Assembly (NCBI RefSeq): GCF_000312305.1
Contig: NZ_HE999447.1
Location: 73,514-121,398 of the forward strand
DNA: 47,885 nt
DNA from: Prevotella conceptionensis 9403948
Lineage (GTDB): Bacteria; Bacteroidota; Bacteroidia; Bacteroidales; Bacteroidaceae
Reading direction: 5' to 3'
Positions 8,229-17,870 of the stretch are shown in pieces; the first letter of the stretch is position 1, and the number at the start of each line of letters is the position of its first letter. The notes beneath the pieces were generated by a model. It was not told the origin of the DNA. It did not search any database and saw only the letters and a list, made by a program, of their open reading frames with translations. The translations under genes and the position numbers were made by a program.

Positions 8229-9770
8229 ATGGAAAAACTAGCTGAACTATATAAGCGATGGAAAGGTACGGCTCCAGCCATGATGGCTCAATTGCCCGAA
8301 GCGGGGAGCAACCGAAAGTATTACCGACTAACGGGTGAAGACGGAGAAAGCGTTATTGGCGTGGTGGGAAACAGCAGGGACGAAAACCACACCTTTATCT
8401 ATCTTACACGCCACTTTACGGAAAGGCGATTGCCCGTGCCTCGCATTCTAGCCGTAGACGAAGACGAATTGCGTTACCTGCAAACCGACTTGGGTAGCAC
8501 TTCTCTATTTGACGTTTTGCGCGGCGGGCGCGAATCGGGAGGAAGGTACAACATGCACGAGAAACAATTGCTTACTGCCGTTATACGCGAACTGCCCAAC
8601 ATACAGATAAGAGGTGCGCGCGGATTGGATTGGCAAGTGTGTTATCCACAGCCGGAGTTTGATGTCGATAGTGTGCTTTTCGACCTTAACTACTTTAAAT
8701 ATTGCTTTCTTAAAGCCACAGAACTTGAATTTCATGAGCTAAAATTAGAGGCTAACTTCCGCCTTTTTGCTAAGGATTTGACGTCGGAAAAGAGCGAAAG
8801 CTTTCTTTATCGCGACTTCCAAGCGCGCAATGTGATGCTCGACAGTAATGGAAAGCCCTACTTCATCGACTACCAAGGCGGCCGAAAGGGTCCGTTTTAC
8901 TACGATTTGGCCTCGTTCCTATGGCAGGCGGCAGCCAAATATCCCTTTAAACTGCGCCGCGAACTAGTTTACGAATACTACAACTCGCTGAAAAACTACA
9001 CCGAAGTGCCATCGGTAAGGCATTTCGTTGAACGTCTCAGTCTTTTCGTCCTGTTCAGAACATTACAAGTATTGGGTGCTTATGGGTTCAGGGGCTACTT
9101 CGAACACAAGAAACATTTCATCAATAGCATTCCGCCAGCCATTGATAACTTGCGCGAGTTGCTTAAATTAAAGAAATTCTTCCCCTACCCTTACATGATG
9201 GATATGCTGAGGCGACTGACCGAGTTGCCGCAATTCGCCCACATCGAAGAACCTGCACTGAGTCGTGCCGACGGCTTTAAGACAACTTCCCACACCGTAT
9301 ATAAGGCGCACCCACAAGATGGACCCGCCACGTTCTCCAAGTACGACGGCAAAGGGCCGCTAGTGGTTAACGTTTACAGTTTTTCTTATCGCAAGGGCAT
9401 TCCCGAAGATACGTCGGGCAATGGCGGCGGATACGTATTCGATTGTCGTTCTACGCACAACCCCGGACGTTACGAACCTTATAAGCAATTAACGGGACTT
9501 GACGAGCCTGTTATCCGTTTTTTGGAAGACGATGGTGAGATACTAAACTTCCTTGATGGCGTTTATGCCTTGGCCGATCACCACGTGCGCCGTTACATTC
9601 AGCGCGGTTTCACCAGCCTGATGTTTTGCTTTGGCTGCACGGGCGGTCAGCATCGCAGCGTTTATTCGGCACAGCATTTGGCCGAACATCTGCATAATAA
9701 GTTTGGCATTGAGGTGCACATCACCCATCGCGAGCAGAACATCAGTTCGGTTTTGCAGGCAAAACGCTAA
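8229..9770 (+). CDS. APH-type sugar kinase fused to a RapZ C-terminal domain
   Basis: 513 residues with two parts. Residues about 1-340 form an aminoglycoside-phosphotransferase-like kinase: catalytic loop YRDFQARN (HxD-type, His replaced by Tyr) and metal Asp in FIDYQGG. Residues about 378-513 match the C-terminal half of RapZ: FDCRSTHNPGRYE, LTGLDEPV and GCTGGQHRSV near 468, the loop that in E. coli RapZ binds glucosamine-6-phosphate. The Walker-A N-terminal domain of RapZ is absent. The next gene is a MurU-like nucleotidyltransferase, recalling the AmgK-MurU pair, which turns cell-wall amino sugars into UDP-MurNAc. I infer an anomeric amino-sugar kinase with a sugar-phosphate-sensing domain. 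The ATG at 8229 is chosen because it begins the kinase fold; an upstream start would overlap the previous gene. Confidence 0.8.
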   Translation: MEKLAELYKRWKGTAPAMMAQLPEAGSNRKYYRLTGEDGESVIGVVGNSRDENHTFIYLTRHFTERRLPVPRILAVDEDELRYLQTDLGSTSLFDVLRGGRESGGRYNMHEKQLLTAVIRELPNIQIRGARGLDWQVCYPQPEFDVDSVLFDLNYFKYCFLKATELEFHELKLEANFRLFAKDLTSEKSESFLYRDFQARNVMLDSNGKPYFIDYQGGRKGPFYYDLASFLWQAAAKYPFKLRRELVYEYYNSLKNYTEVPSVRHFVERLSLFVLFRTLQVLGAYGFRGYFEHKKHFINSIPPAIDNLRELLKLKKFFPYPYMMDMLRRLTELPQFAHIEEPALSRADGFKTTSHTVYKAHPQDGPATFSKYDGKGPLVVNVYSFSYRKGIPEDTSGNGGGYVFDCRSTHNPGRYEPYKQLTGLDEPVIRFLEDDGEILNFLDGVYALADHHVRRYIQRGFTSLMFCFGCTGGQHRSVYSAQHLAEHLHNKFGIEVHITHREQNISSVLQAKR

Positions 9771-9814
9771 CGAGAGAACATCGTTGGCAGTCAGCCAAAA
9801 GGCGCGACGAAACC

Positions 9815-9845
9815 TTTGCCGAGTGAAAAAATATGGTTAAATTTG
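9815..9845 (+). promoter_or_regulatory. Consensus promoter for the MurU-like gene
   Basis: TTTG (9815-9818), 19 bases, TAAATTTG (9838-9845), 29 bases before the ATG. The nucleotidyltransferase can therefore be expressed independently of the kinase gene. Confidence 0.75.
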
Positions 9846-9874
9846 CAACACAATAAAATACAAACAGCACGAGC

Positions 9875-10651
9875 ATGATGCAAGCAATGATTTTTGCGGC
9901 AGGTTTGGGAACAAGACTTAAACCGCTTACCGACACCATACCCAAGGCTTTGGTTGAGGTTGGCGGAGAAACCTTACTGCAACGCACCATCGAAAGGCTG
10001 AAAGCTTGCGGTGTAAAAAGCATGGTGATTAATGTTCACCACTTTGCGCAAGCCATCATAGACTATCTTCAAGCCAACAATAACTTCGGCGTGGAGATTG
10101 CCGTAAGCGACGAATCACAACACTTACTCGATACGGGAGGCGGACTGAAAAAGGCAGCCCAGCTCTTTTCGCCCACAGCAAACATCCTCATTCACAACGT
10201 AGACATCATTAGCAATGTAAACTTACAAGCGTTTTATGCCCACCAAGCACAGAGCGATGCCTTGCTACTTGTAAGCCAACGCGAAACAAAACGCTACCTA
10301 CTTTTCAATGACGACATGCGGCTTGTTGGCTGGACGAACGTGGAAACGGGAGAAGTACGCTCGCCCTACCCCACACTCAACCCACAGACATGTAAGAAAC
10401 TGGCCTTCGCCGGAATCCATTCGTTTTCGCCAAAGCTTTTCGAAAAGATGGAGAAATACCCTGCTAGGTTCGGCATTATCGACTTTTATCTCGACCAATG
10501 TGCCCAAAACGACATCCGCGGATACGAACAACAGGGGCTGCAACTGCTCGATGTGGGCAAGCTTAACACGCTAGAACGTCTGCCAAAGCCCAAGGCAGGC
10601 AGTCTTGCCATCAGCGATGCAGACATCTTACAACATTTATATGCGCAATAA
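9875..10651 (+). CDS. MurU-like sugar-1-phosphate nucleotidyltransferase
   Basis: 258 residues of the NTP_transferase family. The signature [20 protein letters not shown] (residues 6-25) includes the GxGxRLxPLT nucleotide loop and the catalytic PK lysine. HNVDIISN supplies the metal Asp. In Pseudomonas MurU (about 223 residues) makes UDP-MurNAc from MurNAc-1-P. The position directly after a kinase of the AmgK superfamily supports the same recycling role, though mannose-1-P or another sugar-1-P cannot be excluded. Two in-frame ATGs (9875 and 9878) are equally possible starts. Confidence 0.75.
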   Translation: MMQAMIFAAGLGTRLKPLTDTIPKALVEVGGETLLQRTIERLKACGVKSMVINVHHFAQAIIDYLQANNNFGVEIAVSDESQHLLDTGGGLKKAAQLFSPTANILIHNVDIISNVNLQAFYAHQAQSDALLLVSQRETKRYLLFNDDMRLVGWTNVETGEVRSPYPTLNPQTCKKLAFAGIHSFSPKLFEKMEKYPARFGIIDFYLDQCAQNDIRGYEQQGLQLLDVGKLNTLERLPKPKAGSLAISDADILQHLYAQ

Positions 10652-10658
10652 ACAATAA

Positions 10659-10703
10659 GGTTCTTCGCCCCGTCTACAAGCGATTGGAAACGAACGAAGA
10701 ACC
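10659..10703 (+). other. Hairpin between the MurU-like gene and guaA
   Basis: GGTTCTTCG (10659-10667) and CGAAGAACC (10695-10703) are perfectly complementary, with a 27-base loop. There is no U-tract. It sits 22 bases before the guaA start, where it could affect guaA translation or mRNA processing. It does not resemble a purine riboswitch. Confidence 0.4.
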
Positions 10704-10725
10704 GAATTTCATACTCAACGACAAC

Positions 10726-12270
10726 ATGCAACAAAAGATTATCATCTTGGATTTCGGGTCGCAGACCACACAACTCATTGGTCGCCGTGTGCGCGAGCTC
10801 GACACTTTCTGCGAGATTTTACCCTATAACAAGTTTCCCAAAGACGACCCCTCCGTCATTGGCGTCATCCTTAGTGGCTCGCCCTACTCCGTTCACGATA
10901 AGGAGGCGTTTAAAGTAGACTTAAACGACTTTATCGGAAAATATCCCGTGTTGGGCATTTGCTATGGCGCGCAGTTCATCTCGCATGCTAATGGCGGAAA
11001 GGTAGAGCAGACGGGAACCCGCGAATACGGCCGTGCCCACCTGCAAGATATATGCTTAGACAACCCCTTGTTCGCAGGCTTCGAGCATAATTCGCAGGTA
11101 TGGATGAGCCACGGCGACACCATTACGGCCATTCCAGAAGGCTATCGTGTCATCGCCTCCACCAACGATGTTAAGTTTGCGGCCTATGCAAGCGAGCAAA
11201 ATCCCGTTTGGGCGGTTCAGTTCCACCCCGAAGTGTTCCACTCCACCCAAGGAACAACACTCCTTAAAAACTTTGTTGTGAACATCTGCGGAAGTAAACA
11301 ACAATGGAGTGCGGCATCGTTTGTGGAGAGTACAGTTAACGAATTGAAAGCGCAATTGGGCGACGACCGAGTTATTTTGGGACTTAGCGGGGGCGTTGAT
11401 TCCAGCGTTTGCGCCGCATTGCTCAACCGAGCCATCGGCGATAAGCTCACCTGCATCTTCGTAGATCATGGCATGTTGCGCAAAAACGAGTTCCAAAAGG
11501 TGATGGAAGCCTACAAGGGACTAGGCTTGAATGTTGTTGGCGTTGACGCCAGCGATAAGTTTTTTGCCGACTTAAAGGGCGTTAGCGACCCCGAAGAAAA
11601 GCGAAAGATTATCGGTCGCGATTTTGTTGAGGTGTTCAATGCCGAGGCTAAGAAGATTACCGACGCCAAATGGTTGGCCCAAGGCACCATCTATCCCGAC
11701 CGAATTGAAAGCCTTAGCATCACGGGCATGGTTATCAAGAGCCACCACAACGTGGGCGGACTGCCCAAGGAAATGCACTTGCAACTGTGCGAACCCCTGC
11801 AATGGCTGTTCAAAGACGAGGTTAGGCGCGTTGGTTTGGAAATGGGAATGCCCCAACGACTTATCAAACGCCATCCTTTCCCCGGTCCAGGGCTTGCCGT
11901 CCGCATTCTTGGCGACATCACACGCGAAAAGGTGCGCATACTACAAGAGGCCGACGACATCTACAGTGAGAACATGCACAACTATATTTGCGAAGACGGC
12001 GAAGAACTATACGACAAGATTTGGCAGGCCGGAACTGTTCTGCTTTCTTCGGTTCGCAGTGTAGGCGTAATGGGCGACGAACGCACTTACGAACACCCTG
12101 TGGCCTTACGTGCCGTGACAAGTACCGACGCAATGACCGCCGACTGGGCTCACCTACCCTACGACTTCATGGCTAAGGTGTCTAATGAGATTATAAATAA
12201 GGTGAAAGGCGTAAACCGCGTATGTTACGACATATCGTCGAAACCGCCTTCGACTATCGAATGGGAATAA
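10726..12270 (+). CDS. guaA: GMP synthase (glutamine-hydrolysing)
   Basis: Amidates XMP to GMP, with ammonia channelled from glutamine. 514 residues: N-terminal class I amidotransferase (about 1-195) with nucleophile Cys in GICYGAQ and the His-Glu pair in QFHPEV; ATP-pyrophosphatase domain with the PP-loop [14 protein letters not shown]-terminal dimerisation domain ending in [13 protein letters not shown], the usual GuaA end. The start at 10726 is used because it gives the family N terminus [16 protein letters not shown]; a longer frame from 10684 adds 14 unlike residues. Confidence 0.97.
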   Translation: MQQKIIILDFGSQTTQLIGRRVRELDTFCEILPYNKFPKDDPSVIGVILSGSPYSVHDKEAFKVDLNDFIGKYPVLGICYGAQFISHANGGKVEQTGTREYGRAHLQDICLDNPLFAGFEHNSQVWMSHGDTITAIPEGYRVIASTNDVKFAAYASEQNPVWAVQFHPEVFHSTQGTTLLKNFVVNICGSKQQWSAASFVESTVNELKAQLGDDRVILGLSGGVDSSVCAALLNRAIGDKLTCIFVDHGMLRKNEFQKVMEAYKGLGLNVVGVDASDKFFADLKGVSDPEEKRKIIGRDFVEVFNAEAKKITDAKWLAQGTIYPDRIESLSITGMVIKSHHNVGGLPKEMHLQLCEPLQWLFKDEVRRVGLEMGMPQRLIKRHPFPGPGLAVRILGDITREKVRILQEADDIYSENMHNYICEDGEELYDKIWQAGTVLLSSVRSVGVMGDERTYEHPVALRAVTSTDAMTADWAHLPYDFMAKVSNEIINKVKGVNRVCYDISSKPPSTIEWE

Positions 12271-12344
12271 AAATGTGGGCATTAGCCTAACCTTTTGCAT
12301 ACCCCAATAGAAAAGTCGTTTTGCCTTTTAATACTTTTCTTTAA

Positions 12345-12400
12345 ATTGAGAGGAGTGTTTTATCTTTGTGTGTTAAAACCAAGATAAACACTCCTCTCCA
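12345..12400. repeat. Inverted repeat GAGAGGAGTGTTT(T)ATCTT, shared with 39757-39812
   Basis: Arms of 18-19 bases are perfect except for one extra T, with a loop of about 15 bases. A related sequence (AAATTGAGA, TCTTTGTG, AAGATAAACACTCCT) lies at 39757-39812 just before the AACTCA array of repeat copy 4. There the left arm has decayed. It may double as a guaA terminator, although no T run follows. Confidence 0.6.
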
Positions 12401-12587
12401 TGTATGCAGCACAGAACAAAGATACGATAAAACCAGAGAGTTAACCCCATTTGTCCGTGGCAAAAGGCGATTATGTATCAAAAAATACCCTGGCAGAAGT
12501 TATTCAATCTCTTTTCCATAAGCCGAAACTGTCTGCCAACGGCGGATTGCTTCTGCATTTCCATAATTCTGTCGCCGTGAGTCGTGG
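12401..12587. other. Intergenic, no gene seen
   Basis: Sequence between the inverted repeat and the tail of repeat copy 2. The open frames here read into the repeat and have no ribosome sites. Confidence 0.5.
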
Positions 12588-12890
12588 GCTGCATGCCTTG
12601 CAACCGCTCGCGCAGATGACAGTAAGCGCACGTGCTTTTCGTACCGTTTGCCCACGTGCGTGTTTGCGACACAGTTGTTCTTTTGTATAGTTTTCGACAA
12701 GAATTTTAACATTATGAGTGCGTTTGCCGTCCGCCAATCGTCCACTTGCCGCAAAAAATCGATTCTCGCGAGGGTTGTTTTTGATGCAAAAGCGGTTAGT
12801 TGTGAATGCAGCCAAAATGAATTTTTATTTAAAATAACCGCCATCTACCCCATTTGGAGAGCCATTTGTTGCTAAATGAAGTGCAATATG
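12588..12890 (-). repeat. Composite intergenic repeat, copy 2 (inverted, short)
   Basis: On the minus strand it reads in the same direction as the other copies: one 22-bp unit (CATATTGCACTTCATTTAGC), GGCGGTT, AATAAA, GCATTCACAACTA, then GAGAATCGATTTTTTGCGGC, CGCACTCATAATGTTAAA, CACGCACGTGGGCAAA and a tail GCGGTTGCAAGGCATGC that matches copy 4. The tandem array is reduced to about one unit, and the AACTCA array and conserved block are missing. This defines the minimal core plus tail. Confidence 0.75.
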
Positions 12891-12914
12891 GGCAATTGGC
12901 CACTGCTTATAATA

Positions 12915-12950
12915 AAACATCCCACCAAGCAAATGGCGGGATGTTCGTAA
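12915..12950 (-). terminator. rpoD terminator
   Basis: AACATCCCACC (12916-12926) pairs with GGCGGGATGTT (12935-12945). On the minus strand it is followed by TTTTATT. It lies 25 bases past the rpoD stop. Confidence 0.8.
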
Positions 12951-12970
12951 TCATTGTTAAGGGCAATGTG

Positions 12971-13843
12971 TTAGCCCAGATATTTCATTAAAATCTTTGC
13001 GTTGCCGCTGTCGCGCAGTTTGGCAATGCTCTTTTCACGTATTTGTCTCACGCGTTCGCGTGTAAGTCCTAGTTGGTCGCCAATCTCTTCAAGTCCTTTT
13101 TCGTGGCAGCCAATACCGAAACACTCTCGGATAATGGTTATTTCCCTATCTTTAAGCACCTTTGCCAAAACGCTATTCAGTTCAAGTGCCATCGACTCGT
13201 GGTCGGCTTGCTTGTCTGTTCGGCTATCGTCGCCAGAAGCCATCACGTCGAGCATGCAATTGTCCTCTCCATCTTGGAAAGGCGCATCAATACTCACGTG
13301 GTGTCCGTCTGCCATCAGGCTCTGTCCGATTTTCTCCTCGTCGATGTTTGTTGCATCCGACAATTCCGAAACGGAAGGATGACGTTGGTTCTCTTGTTCA
13401 AACTTATTTATCTCGTGATTGATTTTGTTGAGCGAACCAACTTGGTTGAGGGGTAACCTCACAATACGACTTTGTTCAGCAATGGCTTGAAGGATGCTTT
13501 GGCGTATCCACCAAACGGCGTACGAGATGAACTTGAAACCACGTGTCTCGTCGAACTTCTGTGCAGCCTTAATTAAGCCAATGTTACCCTCGTCTATCAA
13601 GTCGGTGAGCGTCAACCCCTGATGCTGATACTGTTTCGCAACAGACACAACAAAGCGTAGATTGGCCGTAACCAGCTTGTCTTTTGCCTTCTCGCCCTCT
13701 GGGCCACCCTTCCTTATCTTCTGGGCAAGCTCTATCTCCTCGTCAATTGAAATCAATGGAGCCCTTCCTATTTCAACAAGGTATTTGTCAAGTGCCTCAC
13801 TAGAACGATTGGTAATGCTTTTTTGAATTTTTAATTGCCTCAT
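12971..13843 (-). CDS. rpoD: Primary sigma factor RpoD (SigA type, no region 1.1)
   Basis: The 290-residue housekeeping sigma factor that directs RNA polymerase to the -33/-7 promoters seen across this window. Region 1.2 starts near residue 16 (LDKYLVEIGRAPLIS). Region 2 has NLRFVVSVAKQYQHQGL, LIDEGNIGLIKAA and FDETRGFKFISYAVWWIRQ. Region 3 follows RIVRLPLNQVG. Region 4 carries the helix-turn-helix LEEIGDQLGLTRERVRQIRE. The short length without region 1.1 is the usual Bacteroidota form. Confidence 0.95.
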   Translation of the reverse strand: MRQLKIQKSITNRSSEALDKYLVEIGRAPLISIDEEIELAQKIRKGGPEGEKAKDKLVTANLRFVVSVAKQYQHQGLTLTDLIDEGNIGLIKAAQKFDETRGFKFISYAVWWIRQSILQAIAEQSRIVRLPLNQVGSLNKINHEINKFEQENQRHPSVSELSDATNIDEEKIGQSLMADGHHVSIDAPFQDGEDNCMLDVMASGDDSRTDKQADHESMALELNSVLAKVLKDREITIIRECFGIGCHEKGLEEIGDQLGLTRERVRQIREKSIAKLRDSGNAKILMKYLG

Positions 13844-13908
13844 TTTTTAACCTCACATCAATTTTAAATGTCCGTTAACTTGTTTTTAAAACATGCCGTA
13901 AAACCTTG

Positions 13909-13939
13909 CAAAGTTAATGAAAAAAAACTAGATATGCAA
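13909..13939 (-). promoter_or_regulatory. rpoD promoter
   Basis: On the minus strand TTG (13937-13939), 20 bases, TAACTTTG (13909-13916). The predicted leader is about 60 bases. Confidence 0.65.
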
Positions 13940-14011
13940 GTTTTTGCCAATGTATTACTACCAAGAAGTGTGCCAAGCCGTACATCTTGCAAAAAGAAAT
14001 GTCGAAATGTT

Positions 14012-14042
14012 TTTGTAGGCTTAAAAAAAAACGCTAACTTTG
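14012..14042 (+). promoter_or_regulatory. Promoter for the GDP-fucose cassette
   Basis: TTTG (14012-14015), 19 bases rich in A, TAACTTTG (14035-14042). The start site near 14049 would give a 260-base untranslated leader before manC. Confidence 0.75.
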
Positions 14043-14048
14043 CCTGCG

Positions 14049-14307
14049 GTGAAAGCTTGGAAAATAAGCACACAACACTTAATGGACGATAAAAACGATT
14101 TGTCATTATATGGTCTTCACCGATAAAACGATGAATAACAGGCAAGAAACGTTATGCCTTGTTTCAAACAATTAACAATCAGCACAATACAAGGGAGCGT
14201 GCAGGCACAATAACCGCTCATCTACAAGCGTATGCCGCAAAACAAAACAAAGAATAGCCTGTTTTGCCTGCCGCCAAGCCCTGCAAGGATATAAATATAA
14301 CGATTTT
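14049..14307 (+). other. Long 5' leader of manC
   Basis: About 260 bases with no conserved domain-encoding frame. It contains short ORFs, for example MDDKNDLSLYGLHR from 14082 and a 14-codon frame from 14131. No riboswitch was recognised. A ribosome site near 14296 (AAGGATATAAATATAACG) is only partly convincing. Confidence 0.4.
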
Positions 14308-15372
14308 ATGAGCACGAACAATTTTAATCATCTCGTCATCATGGCAGGTGGAGTTGGCAGTAGGTTTTGGCCAATGAGCACCGAAGAGAAACCCAAGCAA
14401 TTTATCGACGTGCTTGGCACGGGGCGTTCGTTGTTGCAACTCACGCTCGATAGGTTCGAAACAGTATGCCCTCCGTCGAACGTATGGATTGTAACCAACA
14501 AGAAATACCAAAGCGTGGTGGCCGAGCAGCTGCCAGAAATCGACCCAAGCCACATCTTACTCGAACCATGCAGGCGCAACACAGCCCCCTGCATCGCATA
14601 CGTCAGTTGGCGAATAAAAAAAGAATGCCCTGGAGCTAATGTCATCGTCACCCCTAGCGACCATGTGGTAACCGACGTACAGGAGTTTAGACGCGTGGTT
14701 AATTCATGCCTTAAATTCACAAGCGAAACAGATGCCATACTCACATTAGGTATGAAACCCACACGTCCCGAAACGGGATACGGATACATTCAGGCCGACC
14801 TAAGCGTCAATTCGGCCCGCAATACCGAGGTGTTCAGAGTCGATTCGTTCCGCGAAAAACCCGACCTGCCCACGGCAACAGAATATATCAGCAAAAACAA
14901 CTACTTCTGGAATGCAGGCATTTTCATTTGGAGTGTTCACACCATTGTTAACGCTTTCAGGGTTTACCAGCCTGCAATGAGCAAGCTTTTCGAAGGATTG
15001 ATGCCCTATTATGGAACCCCTGAAGAGCAAGCGAAGATTGACGAGACGTACCCTCAGTGCGAAAACATCTCGGTAGACTATGCCATCATGGAGAAAGCAG
15101 AAGAGATTTTCGTTTGTCCTGCCGAGTTCGGATGGAGCGATTTGGGCACTTGGGGCAGTCTTTGGGAACAGTCTAAACGCGACCTTTACGGTAATGCCTG
15201 CATCGGAAACAACATTAAGCTCTTCGATTCGCACAATTGCATCGTGCACACTACCCAAGAGCAACGTGTGGTGATACAAGGGCTTGACGATTGCATCGTG
15301 GCCGAACAAGATGGCATTTTGCTTATTTGCAAGCGAAGTGAAGAACAACGTATAAAACAATTCAGCGAATAA
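14308..15372 (+). CDS. manC: Mannose-1-phosphate guanylyltransferase
   Basis: Makes GDP-mannose from mannose-1-phosphate and GTP in the cytosol. The 354-residue single-domain form has the signature [20 protein letters not shown] (residues 12-31), with the catalytic lysine in KPKQF, and the sugar-binding FREKPD. The phosphomannose-isomerase domain fused to many ManC proteins is absent. It is first in a three-gene cassette with gmd 14 bases and fcl about 1.1 kb downstream, all on one strand. Confidence 0.93.
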   Translation: MSTNNFNHLVIMAGGVGSRFWPMSTEEKPKQFIDVLGTGRSLLQLTLDRFETVCPPSNVWIVTNKKYQSVVAEQLPEIDPSHILLEPCRRNTAPCIAYVSWRIKKECPGANVIVTPSDHVVTDVQEFRRVVNSCLKFTSETDAILTLGMKPTRPETGYGYIQADLSVNSARNTEVFRVDSFREKPDLPTATEYISKNNYFWNAGIFIWSVHTIVNAFRVYQPAMSKLFEGLMPYYGTPEEQAKIDETYPQCENISVDYAIMEKAEEIFVCPAEFGWSDLGTWGSLWEQSKRDLYGNACIGNNIKLFDSHNCIVHTTQEQRVVIQGLDDCIVAEQDGILLICKRSEEQRIKQFSE

Positions 15373-15386
15373 CAAACATAATTAAC

Positions 15387-16472
15387 ATGGAAAGAAAAGT
15401 TGCGCTCATCACAGGCATCACCGGTCAAGACGGCAGTTACCTGGCTGAGCTCTTAACTGAGAAAGGCTACGACGTACATGGATTGCTCAGGCGTTCGTCG
15501 TCGTTCAACACGGGGAGGATAGAACATCTCTACCTAGACGAATGGGTTAGGGACATGAAAAAGCAGCGCCCCGTCAACTTGCACTGGGCCGACATGACCG
15601 ATTCGTCGTCGCTTATCCGCATCATCGGCGAAGTTCGCCCCACCGAAATATACAACTTGGCTGCACAAAGCCACGTGAAAGTGTCGTTCGAAGTACCCGA
15701 ATACACCGCCGATGTTGACGCAACGGGCGTGTTGCGACTGCTTGAGGCTGTGCGTATCTGCGGACTAGAAAAGCAATGCCGCATCTACCAGGCCTCCACT
15801 TCCGAACTTTATGGCAAGGTGCAAGAGGTTCCACAGAAAGAAACCACACCCTTCTACCCACGTTCGCCCTATTCGGTGGCCAAACTATACGGCTATTGGA
15901 TTGTGAAAAACTATCGCGAAAGCTACGACATGTATTGCTGCAACGGCATCTTGTTCAACCACGAGAGCGAACGAAGGGGCGAAACCTTCGTTACGCGTAA
16001 GATAACGCTCGCCGCATGCCGCATCAAACAGGGATTTCAAGACAAGCTTTATTTGGGTAACCTCGATGCCAAGCGCGATTGGGGATATGCCAAAGACTAT
16101 GTGGAATGTATGTGGATGATGCTGCAACAAGAGCAACCCGAAGACTTTGTCATCGCTACGGGCGAAATGCACACCGTTCGCGAGTTCTGCGAGCTTGCCT
16201 TTAAAGAGGCAGGGATTAATATCCGCTGGGAAGGCCAAGGTGTAAACGAGAAAGGTATCGACGTTCAAACCAATCGCGTGCTCATCGAGGTAGATCCCAA
16301 ATATTTCCGCCCATGCGAGGTTGACCAACTTCTTGGCGATCCCACAAAAGCAAAGACGAAGTTGGGATGGAGTCCTACCAAAACGTCTTTCAAGCAATTG
16401 ATTAAAAAGATGGTGGAACACGACATGCTGTTCGTTAAAAAACTATATATCAAGGCGCAGATGCCCGAATAG
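15387..16472 (+). CDS. gmd: GDP-mannose 4,6-dehydratase
   Basis: Converts GDP-mannose to GDP-4-keto-6-deoxymannose. 361-residue extended short-chain dehydrogenase: NADP loop [14 protein letters not shown] (9-22), [15 protein letters not shown] for 2'-phosphate and sugar contact, catalytic STSELYG with the [10 protein letters not shown] Tyr-Lys pair, and [15 protein letters not shown] for substrate binding. All catalytic residues are visible. It lies 14 bases after manC. Confidence 0.96.
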   Translation: MERKVALITGITGQDGSYLAELLTEKGYDVHGLLRRSSSFNTGRIEHLYLDEWVRDMKKQRPVNLHWADMTDSSSLIRIIGEVRPTEIYNLAAQSHVKVSFEVPEYTADVDATGVLRLLEAVRICGLEKQCRIYQASTSELYGKVQEVPQKETTPFYPRSPYSVAKLYGYWIVKNYRESYDMYCCNGILFNHESERRGETFVTRKITLAACRIKQGFQDKLYLGNLDAKRDWGYAKDYVECMWMMLQQEQPEDFVIATGEMHTVREFCELAFKEAGINIRWEGQGVNEKGIDVQTNRVLIEVDPKYFRPCEVDQLLGDPTKAKTKLGWSPTKTSFKQLIKKMVEHDMLFVKKLYIKAQMPE

Positions 16473-16499
16473 GCCTAACAGCCCCATTTAACCAGCAAA

Positions 16500-17672
16500 A
16501 TGCTACATAAAGATACGAAAATATATGTGGCCGGACACCGAGGACTTGTTGGGTCGGCCATTTGGAAGAACCTCCGAACAAGGGGGTATCACAACCTTGT
16601 GGGGCGCACACACAGCGAACTAGACCTCACCAACCAAGCGCAAGTGCGCGCCTTCTTCGACGAAGAACAGCCAGAGGCCGTGGTATTGGCCGCTGCACAT
16701 GTGGGAGGCATCATGGCCAACTCGCTATATCGGGCCGACTTCATCATGCTGAACATGCAGATGCAATGCAACGTAATTAGCGAATCATTTCGCCACAACG
16801 TTAAAAAGCTACTCTTTTTGGGTTCAACATGTATATATCCTAAGAACGCAACCCAGCCAATAAAGGAGGATGAGCTGCTTACTTCGCCCTTGGAATACAC
16901 CAACGAGGAGTATGCACTAGCCAAAATATCCGGCCTAAAAATGTGCGAGAGCTACAATTTGCAGTATGGTACGAACTATATTGCCGTGATGCCTACCAAC
17001 CTATATGGGCCAAACGACAATTTTCACTTGGAAAACAGCCACGTTATGCCTGCCATGATGCGAAAGATTTACCTGGCCAAGCTTATCCACGAAAGCAATT
17101 GGCAGGCTATTCGCACCGACTTAAACAAACGCCCAGTGGAAGGTGTTGACGGAACTGCCCAAAAACAACGCATTTTAGAAGTGCTCTCTAAATATGGTAT
17201 TGCCGACAATGCGGTACAACTGTGGGGTACGGGCAAACCACTTCGCGAATTTTTGTGGAGCGAAGACATGGCCGACGCCAGCGTACACGTACTGCTTAAC
17301 GTGGATTTCAGCGACATCATCGGCATTGAGAAATACTCTTCGGTGTTCTATGGGGCTGAAACCAACAGCCAAAACGACCGAAACTCGAACGCTGGACGTG
17401 GTGGTGCCATTCCCGCATTGGGCGAAATAAGGAACTGCCACATCAATGTTGGTACGGGAAAGGAGATTACAATCAAACAATTGGCGCAACTTATAGCGCA
17501 GGTTGTCGACTTTAAGGGCGACATTCAGTTCGATTCCACCAAACCAGATGGCACTCCACGCAAACTCACTGATGTTACAAAGCTGAACAATCTTGGCTGG
17601 AAACACAAGGTTGAGATTGCCGATGGTGTTTCAAAACTCTTCGCTTGGTATCAAAACGACCTGAAAGCATAG
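16500..17672 (+). CDS. fcl: GDP-L-fucose synthase
   Basis: Epimerises and reduces the Gmd product to GDP-L-fucose. N-terminal NADP loop GHRGLVGSAIWKNL, GSTCIYP, and the catalytic Tyr-Lys in YALAKISG. At 390 residues it is about 70 longer than E. coli Fcl (321). The extra residues sit in an insert after the MMRKIYLAK segment (KRPVEGVDGTAQKQRI) and a loop RNSNAGRGGAIP, which is common in Bacteroidota. It completes GDP-fucose supply, likely for O-glycans or capsule, and is closed by a strong terminator. Confidence 0.95.
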   Translation: MLHKDTKIYVAGHRGLVGSAIWKNLRTRGYHNLVGRTHSELDLTNQAQVRAFFDEEQPEAVVLAAAHVGGIMANSLYRADFIMLNMQMQCNVISESFRHNVKKLLFLGSTCIYPKNATQPIKEDELLTSPLEYTNEEYALAKISGLKMCESYNLQYGTNYIAVMPTNLYGPNDNFHLENSHVMPAMMRKIYLAKLIHESNWQAIRTDLNKRPVEGVDGTAQKQRILEVLSKYGIADNAVQLWGTGKPLREFLWSEDMADASVHVLLNVDFSDIIGIEKYSSVFYGAETNSQNDRNSNAGRGGAIPALGEIRNCHINVGTGKEITIKQLAQLIAQVVDFKGDIQFDSTKPDGTPRKLTDVTKLNNLGWKHKVEIADGVSKLFAWYQNDLKA

Positions 17673-17769
17673 CGACAGACATCCCCTACGTTCAGTTGCG
17701 CAGAAATGATGTTTTCTTAGACCTCAACTTGTAGACATTTGAATGAATGTTGCATTTTAGCATTACAAC

Positions 17770-17818
17770 AAACGGGTTACAATTGGACAACTCTCCCAAT
17801 TGTAACCCGTTTTTTATC
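17770..17818 (+). terminator. Terminator of the GDP-fucose cassette
   Basis: A perfect 17-bp stem (17770-17786 with 17796-17812, AAACGGGTTACAATTGG) with a nine-base loop and a T-rich end. Confidence 0.9.
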
Positions 17819-17870
17819 CCTAACACGGTTATCAAGACATTTATTAATCTCTTTCAAACGCACCCTCTCC

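Noticed and set aside
12338-12368. Promoter TTG-TATCTTTG near the inverted repeat
   Set aside because: Spacing between boxes is only 12 bases, and it lies inside a stem without a gene downstream.
17770-17818. Attenuator or regulatory hairpin
   Set aside because: Perfect stem plus T run directly after fcl fits a simple terminator.
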